Positions 9,991 through 20,724 of a DNA stretch of 64,000 bases are shown here, piece by piece. The translations under genes were made by a program, and so were the position numbers. Origin of the DNA: Hydrangea macrophylla (Eukaryota > Streptophyta > Magnoliopsida > Cornales > Hydrangeaceae); contig CM066998.1 in assembly GCA_033977485.1 (NCBI GenBank), forward strand, positions 27,343,501 to 27,407,500, written 5' to 3'. Under the pieces are notes generated by a model. It was not told where the DNA came from, made no database searches, and saw only the letters and a list, made by a program, of their open reading frames with translations. How positions within the stretch are numbered: the stretch's first letter is position 1; every line of letters starts with the position of its first letter.

Positions 9991-10110
9991 TTGTGCTGAA
10001 AAGTCTGCACACACAAAATGGGGTGTACAGACTTTTCAGCACAAGGTCCAATATTTTTAAACGAGATTGTGCATTTTGATGTGCTTTTCAGTGTGTGTGT
10101 AACATTACTC
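9991..10110. mobile_element. Hairpin MITE remnant
   Basis: TTGTGCTGAAAAGTCTGCAC at 9991-10010 is complementary, with one or two mismatches, to the arm at 10023-10044. The right flank continues GGTCCAATATTTTTAAACGA ... GTGTGTGTAACATTACTC to about 10110. A family end resembling AGTAATGCTACA is also seen at 8862 and 10240. The left half seems lost, as no equivalent of the right flank precedes 9991. Confidence 0.5.
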
Positions 10111-10305
10111 CTTTTCATACACATACCAAGTTGAAACCAAATTGTTGAAGGCATGAAAATTATCCAAACTCTAAATCAATACAGTAAATAGATAACTAAT
10201 GATGGACCCATACTAACCAAAAAAATGACTTTCTTTTGAGTAATGCTACAGACACAACACATTGCAGAACACAAAGCACAATATAGCTTTAAATGTCTTG
10301 TACAC

Positions 10306-10858
10306 TGTTGATACGGCGTTGTTTTGGCACTTAACCAGAGCACGATATGTGGCAAGTCAGGTGAACGATAAATGTACTACATAAGACTATTGCTGACTAG
10401 GCCTGAGGTTGAACTAAGACTAGGTCTATTTGGCCGTTGAAGCCCATAGCCGAATATCCGCCTTCGTTCCAGAGAAATAGAAGCCAGTATCCCATTATCT
10501 GGGGACGAGGACAAGTTGCGTCCACCTGAGTGGTCATCCCTAACGGCTAGCTAGAAACGAACACATAGCCCACGTCTGAAGAAGGGATGACTGGGTTGGA
10601 ATAATCACAATCAGTTGCAGCCCCCTAGTATATATACTTGGGTAAAACAACACAGAAAGGTACACCTTTCACTTTCCTTCTCGTTACTCCTTACAATCTC
10701 TCTTTCCTAAGTAATTAACTTTACCATTGGAGGAGACTCAGGAAGTATGACCCCCCTTGAGTCTTTAGTTTGCCTTCTGTGCAGGATGAGGTCATAAGGA
10801 ATCATTAGGTACTGCTCGGTTCGCCGCTAACACCAGCTCAACCTAGATCTTGACAACA
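10306..10858 (+). mobile_element. Putative 5' LTR of Tat-lineage gypsy element
   Basis: The segment begins TGTTGATACGGCG and ends CTTGACAACA, followed after five bases by a primer-binding-like site. A TATATA box sits at 10629-10634, then a CT-rich leader (CACTTTCCTTCTCG), as expected for U3 and R. The 3' LTR is not in the window because the Athila element takes over at 32035, so LTR pairing cannot be tested. The 3' boundary is well supported by the primer site; the 5' boundary is a TG guess. Confidence 0.5.
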
Positions 10859-10863
10859 TCATT

Positions 10864-10881
10864 TGGCACCATCTGTGGGAA
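10864..10881 (+). other. Primer-binding site of the Tat-like element
   Basis: TGGCACCATCTGTGGGAA directly follows the LTR end. Plant Tat-lineage elements commonly show a TGGCGCCGTCTGTGGGA-type site complementary to a tRNA 3' end. The isoacceptor is not assigned here. Confidence 0.6.
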
Positions 10882-11150
10882 CGACAATTCTTCTGGTCAT
10901 TCCTGTATTTCCTGTTACTTAGCATCATGGTGGTCTCGACCATATCCTCCTCGTCCCGCCCTTTTCGCCAAGGCGATCTAGACCCTTCAGTAGGGAATCG
11001 GAACCCCCTTGCTCTAGAGACATCAAATGGGGCTAACCAGTCACAATAACCTCCTCGCCCACCAATTGCAACAGAGTTGATGATGCAACAAATCAAGAGT
11101 TTAACATATACTATACATGCCTTGGTTCAGCTGTAGCAAGCTATGTCCCA
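10882..11150 (+). other. Leader/gag 5' region of the Tat-like element
   Basis: Sequence between the primer site and the copia insertion. Short gag-like phrases are visible on the + strand (for example the region ending CAAGCTATGTCCCAGTTGG), but no long frame. It resumes after the copia at 19856. Confidence 0.4.
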
Positions 11151-11501
11151 GTTGGTGAAGGAAAAAGTGGTTTAAAGTTAGAGTTTAAACGCGCAGCGGA
11201 AATAGGTTAAGTTATAAAACTTTTGGTATTCCAGGATCTACTATTCGTTAATTCCATAGATGCGTACAAGGGGGTGCAAGAATTATACCTTAGTGTCTTG
11301 AACCCAATTCTGAAACTTTAACTTCCAGCAACCTCCACTAGATGATCTTCACCCTTATGACTCCTGCGGATGCTTGCCGGAAAGACTAGGGTTGGTGGGA
11401 ACCCTAATAGAGAGGATAGGAAGGTTTTGGGAAGACTATGATAGTTTCTGCAGCTTCTGCGTATAAAAACGACGATCACTTACTTCCAGAACGCAGCTGC
11501 C

Positions 11502-11511
11502 CTATTTATAG
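11502..11511 (-). promoter_or_regulatory. TATA box in copia 3' LTR
   Basis: Minus-strand CTATAAATAG, an exact plant TATA consensus, with the palindrome array starting 22 bases upstream. Confidence 0.8.
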
Positions 11512-11532
11512 ATTTCCAGAACCGACCTAGAC

Positions 11533-11642
11533 TTCGATCGATCGAAGTGACTTCGATCGATCGAACCTTCGATCGATCGAACCATACTCGATCGATCGAA
11601 CCTGATGACTTCAATCGATCGAACATACTTCGATCGATCGAA
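11533..11642. repeat. Six 14-bp ATCGAT-core palindromes, LTR copy 1
   Basis: The unit is TTCGATCGATCGAA, a perfect palindrome, at 11533, 11552, 11568, 11587, 11610 and 11629 (two units carry one change). Start spacing is 19, 16, 19, 23, 19, so the units form three pairs with an internal 19-bp step. The array lies immediately upstream of the TATA box on the transcribed (minus) strand. Confidence 0.95.
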
Positions 11643-12651
11643 CCTGTCTTAACAGCTTCCTCAAGTGTCTTTCCAAGCATCCTAGCGGAGCTAAGAGTGG
11701 GACCTCCTAGGCCCTTTATTGTTGGCTCAGACCAGTTTGTTAATTACCATGACCAAACTCTTTGATCAGTAAACTAACTAACTGGTCAGTTAACGTTTAT
11801 TCCACTATAAAACGATAACTGAACTCCAACGCAAAAGAACATATCCGAAGCGATAACTAGACTTGTATGGTGTACTAATGTCCCTCTACCGTCAGCATTC
11901 GTAATCATATTCAGGTAGTCGGATAACTGTTACTGTCATCCTGAATCATGATTACTTCTTGTATTCCTTGAGTCCCATTCACTACTCATGATTACCAAAC
12001 ATGTTGATAACTCTTATCAACAAGACTGCAGTACTCAGTAATCAACTTGGTGACATTCTCAAGGGAATGCTTACTCTGAATCAGAGGGTAGATTCTATCT
12101 TGACAATATATGTTCACAACCCTATGGACATGACATACCCAAGATACCCAGGTGTTGATCTTCTATAGACCTCACTGATTGGTAAGTCAAAGCAGCCATA
12201 TCCATAGTCTGTGTTCATAATCATCTCAAGATTGAGAACACGTACCTTATACAAGTTATGAGTTCCTATTGACTGTTGACAGCCTTAAGCGTCAATAGGA
12301 AAGCTCAGGTCCGTCAATGCACTATAAGCACTAGCATATCAACTAAGAGCTACACTCTAGTGATTGAGATTAATCACTCCATCCAATGGTAGTTAATTAT
12401 GCTACAGTGTAGACCTGATGAGGTATCCAGTCTCATCATCCACTGTGACATATTCTAAGTATCAAAGAATAGTAATTCGTATCTCACTTGTGTGTTTCTC
12501 ATACACACACGAATTGCTTACTATGATACTTAAGGATAAAACAATCATCTCATGAAAGAAACATACACAATGAAATGTAAAGCTGATATCCATATATTAT
12601 AATGCTAATGTCTCATACATAAAGTAATGGTTTGAGGGCACAAACCCAACA

Positions 12652-12663
12652 AACTCCCACTTG
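12652..12663 (-). other. Polypurine tract of the copia element
   Basis: The minus strand reads AAGTGGGAGTT directly before the 3' LTR, the expected primer for plus-strand DNA synthesis. Confidence 0.75.
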
Positions 12664-12666
12664 CAC

Positions 12667-15381
12667 TCACAACCATTCAGAACTACATCTAAGACCTAGA
12701 CTATCTAGATGACGATCAAAGACCTTCTGTGGTAAGGCCTTTGTAAACGGATTAGTAAGATTGTCAGCGGTGGCAATCTTGGTGACAGTCACATCTCCAC
12801 GTTGAACTATATCTCGGATTAGGTGATATTTCCGCTCTACGTGCTTTCCCTTCCCGTGGTTCCTTGGCTCCTTGGACTGAGCCACTGCCCCACTATTATC
12901 GCAGTATAGCGTAATAGGTGACAGCGACGCTGGTACCACCTCGAGTTCTATAAGGAACTTCTTGAGCCAAACAGCTTCCTTTGCGGCTTCACAAGCAGCC
13001 ACATACTCAGCTTCTGTAGTTGAGTCTGCAATGCATTTCTGCTTAATGCTCCTCCAACTAACAGCACCACCTCCCAAGGTAAAGAGATGTCCGGATGTCG
13101 ACTTTCTCGAATCTTTATCTGACACAAAGTCCGAGTCAGTGTATCCTACTGGAATTAACTCACTACCGCCGTACATAAGCATGTAATCTTTAGTTCTTCT
13201 CAAGTACTTAAGAATGTGCTTAACGGCTGTCCAGTGCTCTGGACCAGGATTGGTTTGATACTTGCTAACCATGCCAACGGCAAAGCAGATATCTGGTCTA
13301 GTGCATAACATCGCATACATGAGACTTCCCACTGCCGAGGCATAGGGAATTCCTGCCATGCGATTCCTCTCCTCTTGTGTCTTTGGACACTGGTCCTTGG
13401 AGAACGCTAAACCATGCCTGAAAGGTAACAAACCTTTCTTCGAATTATCCATTGAAAACCTAGTTAGCACTTTCTCGATATAACCAGCTTGAGATAATCC
13501 CATTATCTTTCGCTTGCGATCCCGAAAGAGCTTTATCCCAAGAATATAGCTCGCCTCTCCTAGATCCTTCATATCGAAAGTACTAGCTAGCCAAACCTTG
13601 ACCGTTGACAGCGCCGCTACATCATTCCCAATGAGTAGAATGTCGTCAACGTAAAGCACAAGAAAAGCCACTACTTTCCCTTCACATTTCTTGTATACAC
13701 AAGGCTCATCCAGATTCTGTATGAAACCAAACGACTTGACCGCTTGGTCAAATCGGATGTTCCAACTTCTGGATGCCTGCTTAAGCCCATAAATGGACTT
13801 TTACAACTTGCATACCAAGTTACCTTTCCGACCAGCTATGAACCCTTCTGGTTGTTGCATATAGATGTCCTCCTCAAGATTGCCATTCAAGAATGCAGTC
13901 TTGACGTCCATCTGCCAGATTTCATAATCTAGGCATGCAGCAATGGATAAGAGTATTCTGATGGACTTGAGCATGGCTACCGGCGAGAAGGTTTCCTCAT
14001 AGTCAATGCCCTCCCTCTGAGTATAGCCTTTCGCCACAAGCCTTGCCTTAAAGGTCTCAACCTTTCCATCAGATCCTCTTTTCCTCTTATAGACCCACTT
14101 GCAGCCAATGGGTTTAATATTAGCTGGAAGTTCTACAAGATCCCAGACCTGATTGGAATCCATAGATTCCAATTCAGCCTTCATAGCTTTAATCCAATGA
14201 GCTGAATCAACATCAGCCATTGCCTCTTCGTAAGTGGTAGGATCAGATTCAGATTCTATGGAGACAGCTTCAAAAACTTCTCCTAAGAACATGTATCTAT
14301 CAGGCTGGCTGATAATCCTCCCACTACGACGAGGTACCGGTGCGAAAATGGGTGAAGAAGTTGTATTTTCTTGATTTTCATCGTTATCAACTGCGGGTTG
14401 GACTGAGGGCTCTCCTTCTATCTCTCTAAGATCTATCCTTCCCTTAGGTTTATGGTTCATGATATAATCATCCTCCAAGAAAACAGCATTTGTACTAACA
14501 AACACTTTCTGTTCTCTTGGATCATAAAAATACCATCCATAAGTACCCTTTGGATACCCTACAAAGTAACATACTTCCGATCTAGAATCCAACTTGCTCA
14601 TCTTTCCTTTGAGCACATGTGCCGGACACCCCCATATCCGGAGATGTTGCAAAGAAGGCTTGCGCCCAATCCACATCTCTCTTGGTGTCCTGGGAACAGA
14701 TTTGCTTGGTACTAGATTTAGTATGTATGCAGCGGTTTCCAAAGCATAACCCCAAAGGAATAATGGCAACTCTGAATAACTCATCATCGACCTAGTCATG
14801 TCTAAAAGAGTCCGATTCCTTCTCTCCGCTACACCGTTCTGCTGAGGCGTACCAGGTGCAGTCAACTGTGACAGAATCCCATTCTGTACGAGGTGATCAA
14901 TAAACTCATTAGAGAGGTACTCGCCACCTCGATCAGATCGAATGGCCTTGATATGTGTGCCCGATTGCTTCTCCACTTCAGCCCTAAACTCTTTGAACTT
15001 TTCAAAGGCTTCAGACTTGTGCTGCATTAGGTACACATATCCATACCTAGAGTGGTCATCGGTAAATGTTATGAAATACTCATAACCACCCCTTGCTCTA
15101 ATATTTATTGGCCCACACACATCAGTATGAACTAATTCCAACAATGCATTGGTCCTGTTGCCCTTTGCAGGAAAGGGCCTTTTGGTCATCTTACCCTCCA
15201 AACAAGACTCGCAGACTTCCATTGGTTCGAGAACCAAATCGCCTAAGACCCCTTCTTTGACTAGTCTGCCAATCCTATTCAGATTGATATGGCCAAGCCT
15301 CATATGCCAAAGCCTTGTTGGATTAGTGGAAGGTTCCTTTCTTTTAGATGGTAAAGTTACCACTGAGTTATTAAGCTCCAA
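12667..15381 (-). pseudogene. copia pol: integrase, RT and RNase H with one internal stop
   Basis: Reading the minus strand from 15381: GAG-pre-integrase ([15 protein letters not shown]); integrase core with catalytic Asp in HTDVCGP, Asp in IRSDRGGEY and Glu in [12 protein letters not shown] with [35 protein letters not shown] and the catalytic LYVDDILL; then RNase H with TDSDFVSD, a STTEAEYVAACEAAKEAVW block, LYCDNSGAV and ATADNLTNPFTKAL, ending at 12667. The frame is continuous except for one TAA at 13801-13803, between VCKL and KSIYGLK. The start overlaps the end of the gag-protease frame by 11 bases in another frame. As it stands Pol cannot be made in full without readthrough. Confidence 0.9.
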
Positions 15382-16657
15382 ACAAGAATCTTTTGAAAAT
15401 ATTGGGAGTAATCACATACAAACCATTTGATTTAACACCAGAACATATAAAAGAACTGTTTCTTTTAATGACAACTTCAGTTCCAAAATGAAAGGAATAA
15501 CCATTATTCGTTAAATTAGAAACTGAAATTAAATTACGTCTCATTAAAGGGGCGTAAAGTACATCTGATAAAATCAAAACTTTATTGTCTGAAAATTCTA
15601 AAACTACGACTCCTATAGCAACCGCAGAAACGGTTGCGCTAGAACCTAGAGTAAGCATGATCTCCCCATCACTGCATTTCCTGGTTGATCTGAACCCCTG
15701 CAATGAATTACAGATATGGTTAGTCGCACCAGAATCAATGCACCAAGTGTTTGAAGTATCCGTAATAAAACTTACTTCAATTACATGTGATTCAATCATA
15801 CCTTGAACTCTTGTAGCTAAGAATTCTGGACAGTTCCTCTTCCAGTGGCCCTTCTCACCGCATTGGAAACACTTTCCTTTGCCTTGGCCACCCACCTTCC
15901 CTTTGCCCTTACCTTTTCCCTTAGATTTTGCAATCTTAGGGACTGGTCCAACACTTGAACCACCAGTGCCAGCCTTCTTCTTTCCTTTCTTACCTTTCGG
16001 TGTAGATCGGGAAGAAGAAGCGCTTTTCTCAACGTTTAAAACGCTGCCCCCAGGTTTGATCACCCCTTCTGCTGCCAGTAAAGAACTCATTAATTCGCTC
16101 ATTGAAAAATCCATTTGATTCATATTATAGTTAAGTTTGAATTGAGCGAATGATGGCGACAGCGAGTTGAGGATCATATCAACTTGGGTCTGTGCATCGA
16201 TGTTGGCTCCCAAGGTCTCCAGTTCGTTTAAATAACCAATCATTTTTAAAACATGTTCATTGACTGGAGTACCTTCCGACATCTTTGCACTCATTATCTT
16301 CTGCATGGCTACCTGTCTGGCAGGCCTGCCATGCTCCCCAAACATCTTTTTCAGGGATGTGATAATGTCACTGGCATAATCGTTCGATTGGAATTGGTGT
16401 TGTAACACACCAGCCATTGAGGCCAGAATGTAACAACGGGCCATTCCATTCGACTTCTTCCATTTGTCAAACTCGCGTCTGGCAGCTGCCGAAGCATTTG
16501 CCGCGGGTTCTTCAGGGCTTGGGGTGGTGAGGACATATATGTGATCCTCCGCAGTTAAAACGATGTCAAGGTTACGTTTCCATTCAGTGTAGTTATTTCC
16601 AGTTAACTTGTTTTGAGTGAGTATGGTAGCAAGTGGACTAAATGCAGATCCAGACAT
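15371..16657 (-). CDS. copia Gag-protease polyprotein (428 aa)
   Basis: Gag forms the virus-like particle in the cytoplasm and the protease matures it. From the N-terminus: a copia Gag domain ([17 protein letters not shown] near residues 18-34, typical UBN2-type), a Lys/Gly-rich basic stretch (about 225-258), a CCHC zinc knuckle [14 protein letters not shown] (about 261-274) that binds RNA, and a protease with DSGATNH (about 307-313) and [14 protein letters not shown]. The Met at 16657 begins [11 protein letters not shown] and is the first in frame. The frame ends at 15371 just after the protease, while pol resumes in another frame at 15381. An indel around 15390-15400 (an A-rich CAAAAG run) would explain this, since copia gag and pol are usually one frame. 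Confidence 0.92.
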   Translation of the reverse strand: MSGSAFSPLATILTQNKLTGNNYTEWKRNLDIVLTAEDHIYVLTTPSPEEPAANASAAARREFDKWKKSNGMARCYILASMAGVLQHQFQSNDYASDIITSLKKMFGEHGRPARQVAMQKIMSAKMSEGTPVNEHVLKMIGYLNELETLGANIDAQTQVDMILNSLSPSFAQFKLNYNMNQMDFSMSELMSSLLAAEGVIKPGGSVLNVEKSASSSRSTPKGKKGKKKAGTGGSSVGPVPKIAKSKGKGKGKGKVGGQGKGKCFQCGEKGHWKRNCPEFLATRVQGMIESHVIEVSFITDTSNTWCIDSGATNHICNSLQGFRSTRKCSDGEIMLTLGSSATVSAVAIGVVVLEFSDNKVLILSDVLYAPLMRRNLISVSNLTNNGYSFHFGTEVVIKRNSSFICSGVKSNGLYVITPNIFKRFLFGA

Positions 16658-18354
16658 TATGATTACTGAAAATCAAACAAACAAAATAAATATGGATATC
16701 AGAATTGACTTTTTGAAATAAAAGAATCCTTAAAACTCTTATTTAAAAACAAAGTCGCTGGAATATCGAAACGAAAGAATAAAGCCTCCGTGTGGTGGTC
16801 AATGTTCGATCTTTCGATTTATCATGACTTATCCGCTATGCAACTCTTGCAAAATAGCCATGACTCCCGAACCTATTTGATCTCTAAGTTTCTGAATAAT
16901 GTCCCGTGTGGGATCCCTTATCCATAGCTTAGCTAGTGTGTACCATTAACTAGGATCCAATCACAACCGTCTCAAGTAGCGCCTCCGTGTGGTGGTCACC
17001 CTCTAACACGTCTGATTGATCCTATCCATAGGAAGTTCACATCTAGTAACCAATGAGCAGCGTACCCTCCGTATGGAATGATCATCCCTGGCGAGGTGAC
17101 ACAGAATACACTACTCATCTTACAATGAACCGTTAATAGAAGATCGTGGGTGTTATTTGATAAGACCCTCTCCCACTAGATTTAGTAAATTAAGGATTTT
17201 GCTTTTAAAAAAATGTTTCCACACACTACCCATAAACATCCAATGTTTACTAATGTGTTGAAAACGGTTTTTGAATTTTATTTTAGAAAACTTGTTTTAA
17301 GTGCATGCAACAATGTATTATACGCCAATCACAAAACAAGCGCATAAAACAAAAAACTAAAATGAAATACAGGCATTCAAACAATGTCTCTATCTCTCAT
17401 GGCTCTATTTCCATAGATCCACCTTCTTGGTTTGGTCGCCTCCGGCTCCATCTTTATGGACAACGGCTCCTTGCTCCATCTTCATGGAATTTCTAATTCT
17501 ATTACATTGGACCTATGCTTCTTTTGAAGCTTACAATTTATCTAGAAAAAGGAAATAGCAAAAAGGAAATAAAAGGCTAGGGAAACCGGTGCGACTTTCC
17601 TTTTCGTAGGATTGAAGCCGCAGCGCCCTTTACATACGCCTTAAAACCAAACCATTAATAAATTACAACATGCACCAATCTCAAACAATTTAAATATAAA
17701 TATTTAAACGACTTGGTGCCATGGGAGATAGCGACTAATTTTGCTGCAAAAGGGTTAGTCGTACACGCATCCACACATACATAACAAATATATGTAACTA
17801 TTGAAACACTTAATTGATTCACATAGTATATAAACACTTTACATACTGAATTAGAACTTAAAATAGCATCTTACTTCTCTGTCACAGTTCGATCGATCGA
17901 AGACCGTTCGATCGCTCGAACCTTCGATCGATTGAACACTGTTCAATCGCTTGAACATTCTGTTTCACAGAATGATTTAAAATTTTACAGAATATTTTAA
18001 AATTAAAGTTTTTAATTTCAAAACACTTTAAAACTGTGAAACAGAGAACCTGACAAAGTATCTATCTCGATTGATCGAACTTCATTCGATCGATCGAATA
18101 CCAGAAGGTTCGATCGATCGAAGACTGTTCGATCGATTGAGAACAGAATGTTCGATCGATCGAAACAAGTTCGATCGATCGAACCCACCTTGCATCCTAT
18201 GCAATCACAGTTTTGTATTCTGCTGCGATAACACTGCAGAAACAGATCTGTGACGATGCAGTTTCGAAAACAGTTCTAAAATCAACATGCAAATCAAAAC
18301 TAGGGTTCCAAAAAACGCATCTATAGATCCAAACGAGCGCGGCTCTGTACCAAT
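16658..18354 (-). other. Long 5' leader of the copia element
   Basis: About 1.7 kb between the 5' LTR and gag, with no long reading frame. Next to the LTR the minus strand reads TTGGTACAGAGCCGCGCTCG, a primer-site-like sequence reminiscent of the TGGTATCAGAGC type but not identical. A ten-unit palindrome array occupies 17888-18183. Confidence 0.75.
17888..18183. repeat. Ten ATCGAT-core palindromes in copia leader
   Basis: Units (TTCGATCGATCGAA or near variants) start at 17888, 17907, 17923, 17942, then 18066, 18085, 18109, 18128, 18151 and 18170. The steps are 19, 16, 19 in the first block and 19, 24, 19, 23, 19 in the second, so pairing at 19 bp is kept as in the LTR. The array lies in the transcribed leader between the primer site and gag. 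Confidence 0.95.
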
Positions 18355-18700
18355 TGAAGGAAAAAGTGGTTTAAAGTTAGAGTTTAAACGCTCAGCGGAA
18401 ATAGGTTAAGTTATAAAACTTTTGGTATTCCAGGATCTACTACTCGTCAATTCCATAGATGCGTACAACGGGGTGCAAGAATTATACCTTAGTTTCTTGA
18501 ACCCAATTCTGAAACTTTAACTTCCAGCAACCTCCACTAGATGATCTTCACCCTTATGACTCCTGCGGATGCCTGCCGGAAAGACTAGGGTTGGTGGGAA
18601 CCCTAATAGAGAGGATAGGAAGGTTTTGGGAAGACTATGATAGTTTCTGCAGCTTCTGCGTATAAAAACGACGATCACTTACTTCCAGAACGCAGCTGCC

Positions 18701-18710
18701 CTATTTATAG
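18701..18710 (-). promoter_or_regulatory. TATA box in copia 5' LTR
   Basis: Minus-strand CTATAAATAG. This is the copy expected to drive the element's genomic transcript. Confidence 0.8.
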
Positions 18711-18731
18711 ATTTCCAGAACTGACCTAGAC

Positions 18732-18841
18732 TTCGATCGATCGAAGTGACTTCGATCGATCGAACCTTCGATCGATCGAACCATACTCGATCGATCGAAC
18801 CTGATGACTTCAATCGATCGAACATACTTCGATCGATCGAA
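18732..18841. repeat. Six 14-bp ATCGAT-core palindromes, LTR copy 2
   Basis: Same array as 11533-11642 in the promoter LTR, with identical spacing. Confidence 0.95.
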
Positions 18842-19855
18842 CCTGTCTTAACAGCTTCCTCAAGTGTCTTTCCAAGCATCCTAGCGGAGCTAAGAGTGGG
18901 ACCTCCTAGGCTCTTTATTGTTGGCTCAGACCAGTTTGTTAATTACCATGACCAAACTCTTTGATCAGTAAACTAACTAACTGGTCAGTTAACGTTTATT
19001 CCACTATAAAACGATAACTGAACTCCAACGCAAAAGAACATATCCGAAGCGATAACTAGACTTGTATGGTGTACTAATGTCCCTCTACCGTCAGCATTCG
19101 TAATCATATTCAGGTAGTCAGATAACTGTTACTGTCATCCTGAATCATGATTACTTCTTGTATTCCTTGAGTCCCATTCACTACTCATGATTACCAAACA
19201 TGTTGATAACTCTTATCAACAAGACTGCAGTACTCAGTAATCAACTTGGTGACATTCTCAAGGGAATGCTTACTCTGAATCAGAGGGTAGATTCTATCTT
19301 GACAATATATGTTCACAACCCTATGGACATGACATACCCAAGATACCCAGGTGTTGATCTTCTATAGACCTCACTGATTGGTAAGTCAAAGCAGCCATAT
19401 CCATAGTCTGTGTTCATAATCATCTCAAGATTGAGAACACGTACCTTATACAAGTTATGAGTTCCTATTGACTGTTGACAGCCTTAAGCGTCAATAGGAA
19501 AGCTCAGGTCCGTCAATGCACTATAAGCACTAGCATATCAACTAAGAGCTACACTCTAGTGATTGAGATTAATCACTCCATCCAATGGTAGTTAATTATG
19601 CTACAGTGTAGACCTGATGAGGTATCCAGTCTCATCATCCACTGTGACATATTCTAAGTATCAAAGAATAGTAATTCGTATCACACTTGTGTGTATCTCA
19701 TACACACACGAATTGCTTACTATGATACTTAAGGATAAAACAATCATCTCATGAAAGAAACATACACAATGAAATGTAAAGCTGATATCCATATATTATA
19801 ATGCTAATGTCTCATACATAAAGTAATGGTTTGAGGGCACAAACCCAACAGTTGG

Positions 19856-20720
19856 TGGGAAGTAAACTCAACCCAACTAGGGAATATAGGAACGAGGAGT
19901 GTGCTCCCATAACTGCTCATAGTTTAGTAGTCAGAGACGCTGACAACGAGGGACAAGAGTAAGTCGATGAGTTAGGAGATCGTCCCAAGGACGACTCGAA
20001 AGCTCATCAAAAGGACCATCCAAAAAAGGATGGTGTGAAGGATCAACCGAAGGATGTTTCGAATGATTCTCCAAAGAAGGACAATCTGGAGGATAACTCT
20101 CCTGCAGCATTGGAATCAAAGGCAGAGCAGCAATGGCAGAAGCTCTTGGGGCAAGCCGGGCCCCCGTTCATCAGATCAATCACTAAAGAGCCCCCTCTAA
20201 AGGGGTTCACTCTGCCCAAATTTACTATGTACGATGGAAAATTGGACCCTACGGAACATCTCGATCATTACCAGTGGGCCATGGCTCTTTACAGCCATAG
20301 TAATGCTTTAATGTGTAGAGCTTTCTCGAATACTCTTACGGATATGGCTTTATCCTGGTTTAATAGGCTTCCTCCCAGATCGCTTACATCATTTGCCAAC
20401 CTGGGAGTGAAGTTTATTAACCAATTTTTGACCAGCAAAAAGATCAAGAAGGTGCCATATCATATGTTGACCATACATCAAAGCCAAGGGTGAGGGCTTA
20501 AGAGATTACATCACGTGATTCAATGCCAACACGGTTGAAGGGTGTGATCAGGGCTTTGCAAACTCGGCACTAAAAGTTGGGCTTCACCCAGGAATATTCT
20601 TAACATCGATATGCAAGAATCCTCTCGAGTCTCATGCAGACCTTCTGGCTCAAGCCAACAAGTACATTCTGGTAGAAGATATGAACATAGCTAGAAAAGA
20701 GCTGAGAAGCATGATTGACT
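19856..20720 (+). pseudogene. Tat-lineage gag fragment
   Basis: The longest open part is 20035-20493. After a Lys/Asp/Ser-rich charged stretch come PPFIRSITKEPPLKGFTLPKF and MYDGKLDPTEHLDHYQWAMALY, then LSWFNRLPPRSLTSFANLGVKFINQF, the retrotransposon gag (capsid) fold of Tat/Ogre elements. Downstream frames to about 20700 still resemble gag (LKRLHHVIQ..., then the MNIARKELRS region). A stop at 20494 and frame changes break it. The 5' end was separated from its leader by the copia at 11156-19850. No zinc knuckle or protease is left; see the gag-RT junction. Confidence 0.75.
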
Positions 20721-20724
20721 TCGC

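Larger units (their letters stand above)
11156..12651 (-). mobile_element. 3' LTR of the copia element (1496 bp)
   Basis: On the minus strand it starts TGTTGGGTTTGTGCCC and ends CCTTCA. It contains a TATA box (CTATAAATAG on the minus strand, + positions 11502-11511) and, just upstream of it, six 14-bp palindromes. It is equal in length to the partner LTR and differs at about 11 positions. Confidence 0.95.
11156..19850 (-). mobile_element. Nearly intact young Ty1/copia retrotransposon
   Basis: Two 1496-bp LTRs (11156-12651 and 18355-19850) flank a minus-strand gag-protease-integrase-RT-RNase H body. The perfect 5-bp TSD is GTTGG (11151-11155 and 19851-19855). By eye I count about 11 differences between the LTRs (about 99.3% identity), so the insertion is recent by plant standards. 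Only two coding lesions are apparent: a frame change near 15381 and one in-frame stop at 13801-13803. The target was the gag leader of the Tat-like element. The lineage is probably Tork-like on gag character, but that is not certain. Confidence 0.95.
18355..19850 (-). mobile_element. 5' LTR of the copia element (1496 bp)
   Basis: Promoter LTR for the minus-strand transcript. It has the same TATA box (minus CTATAAATAG, + 18701-18710) and the same six-palindrome array at 18732-18841 as the 3' LTR. The primer-site region follows directly on the minus strand below 18355. Confidence 0.95.
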
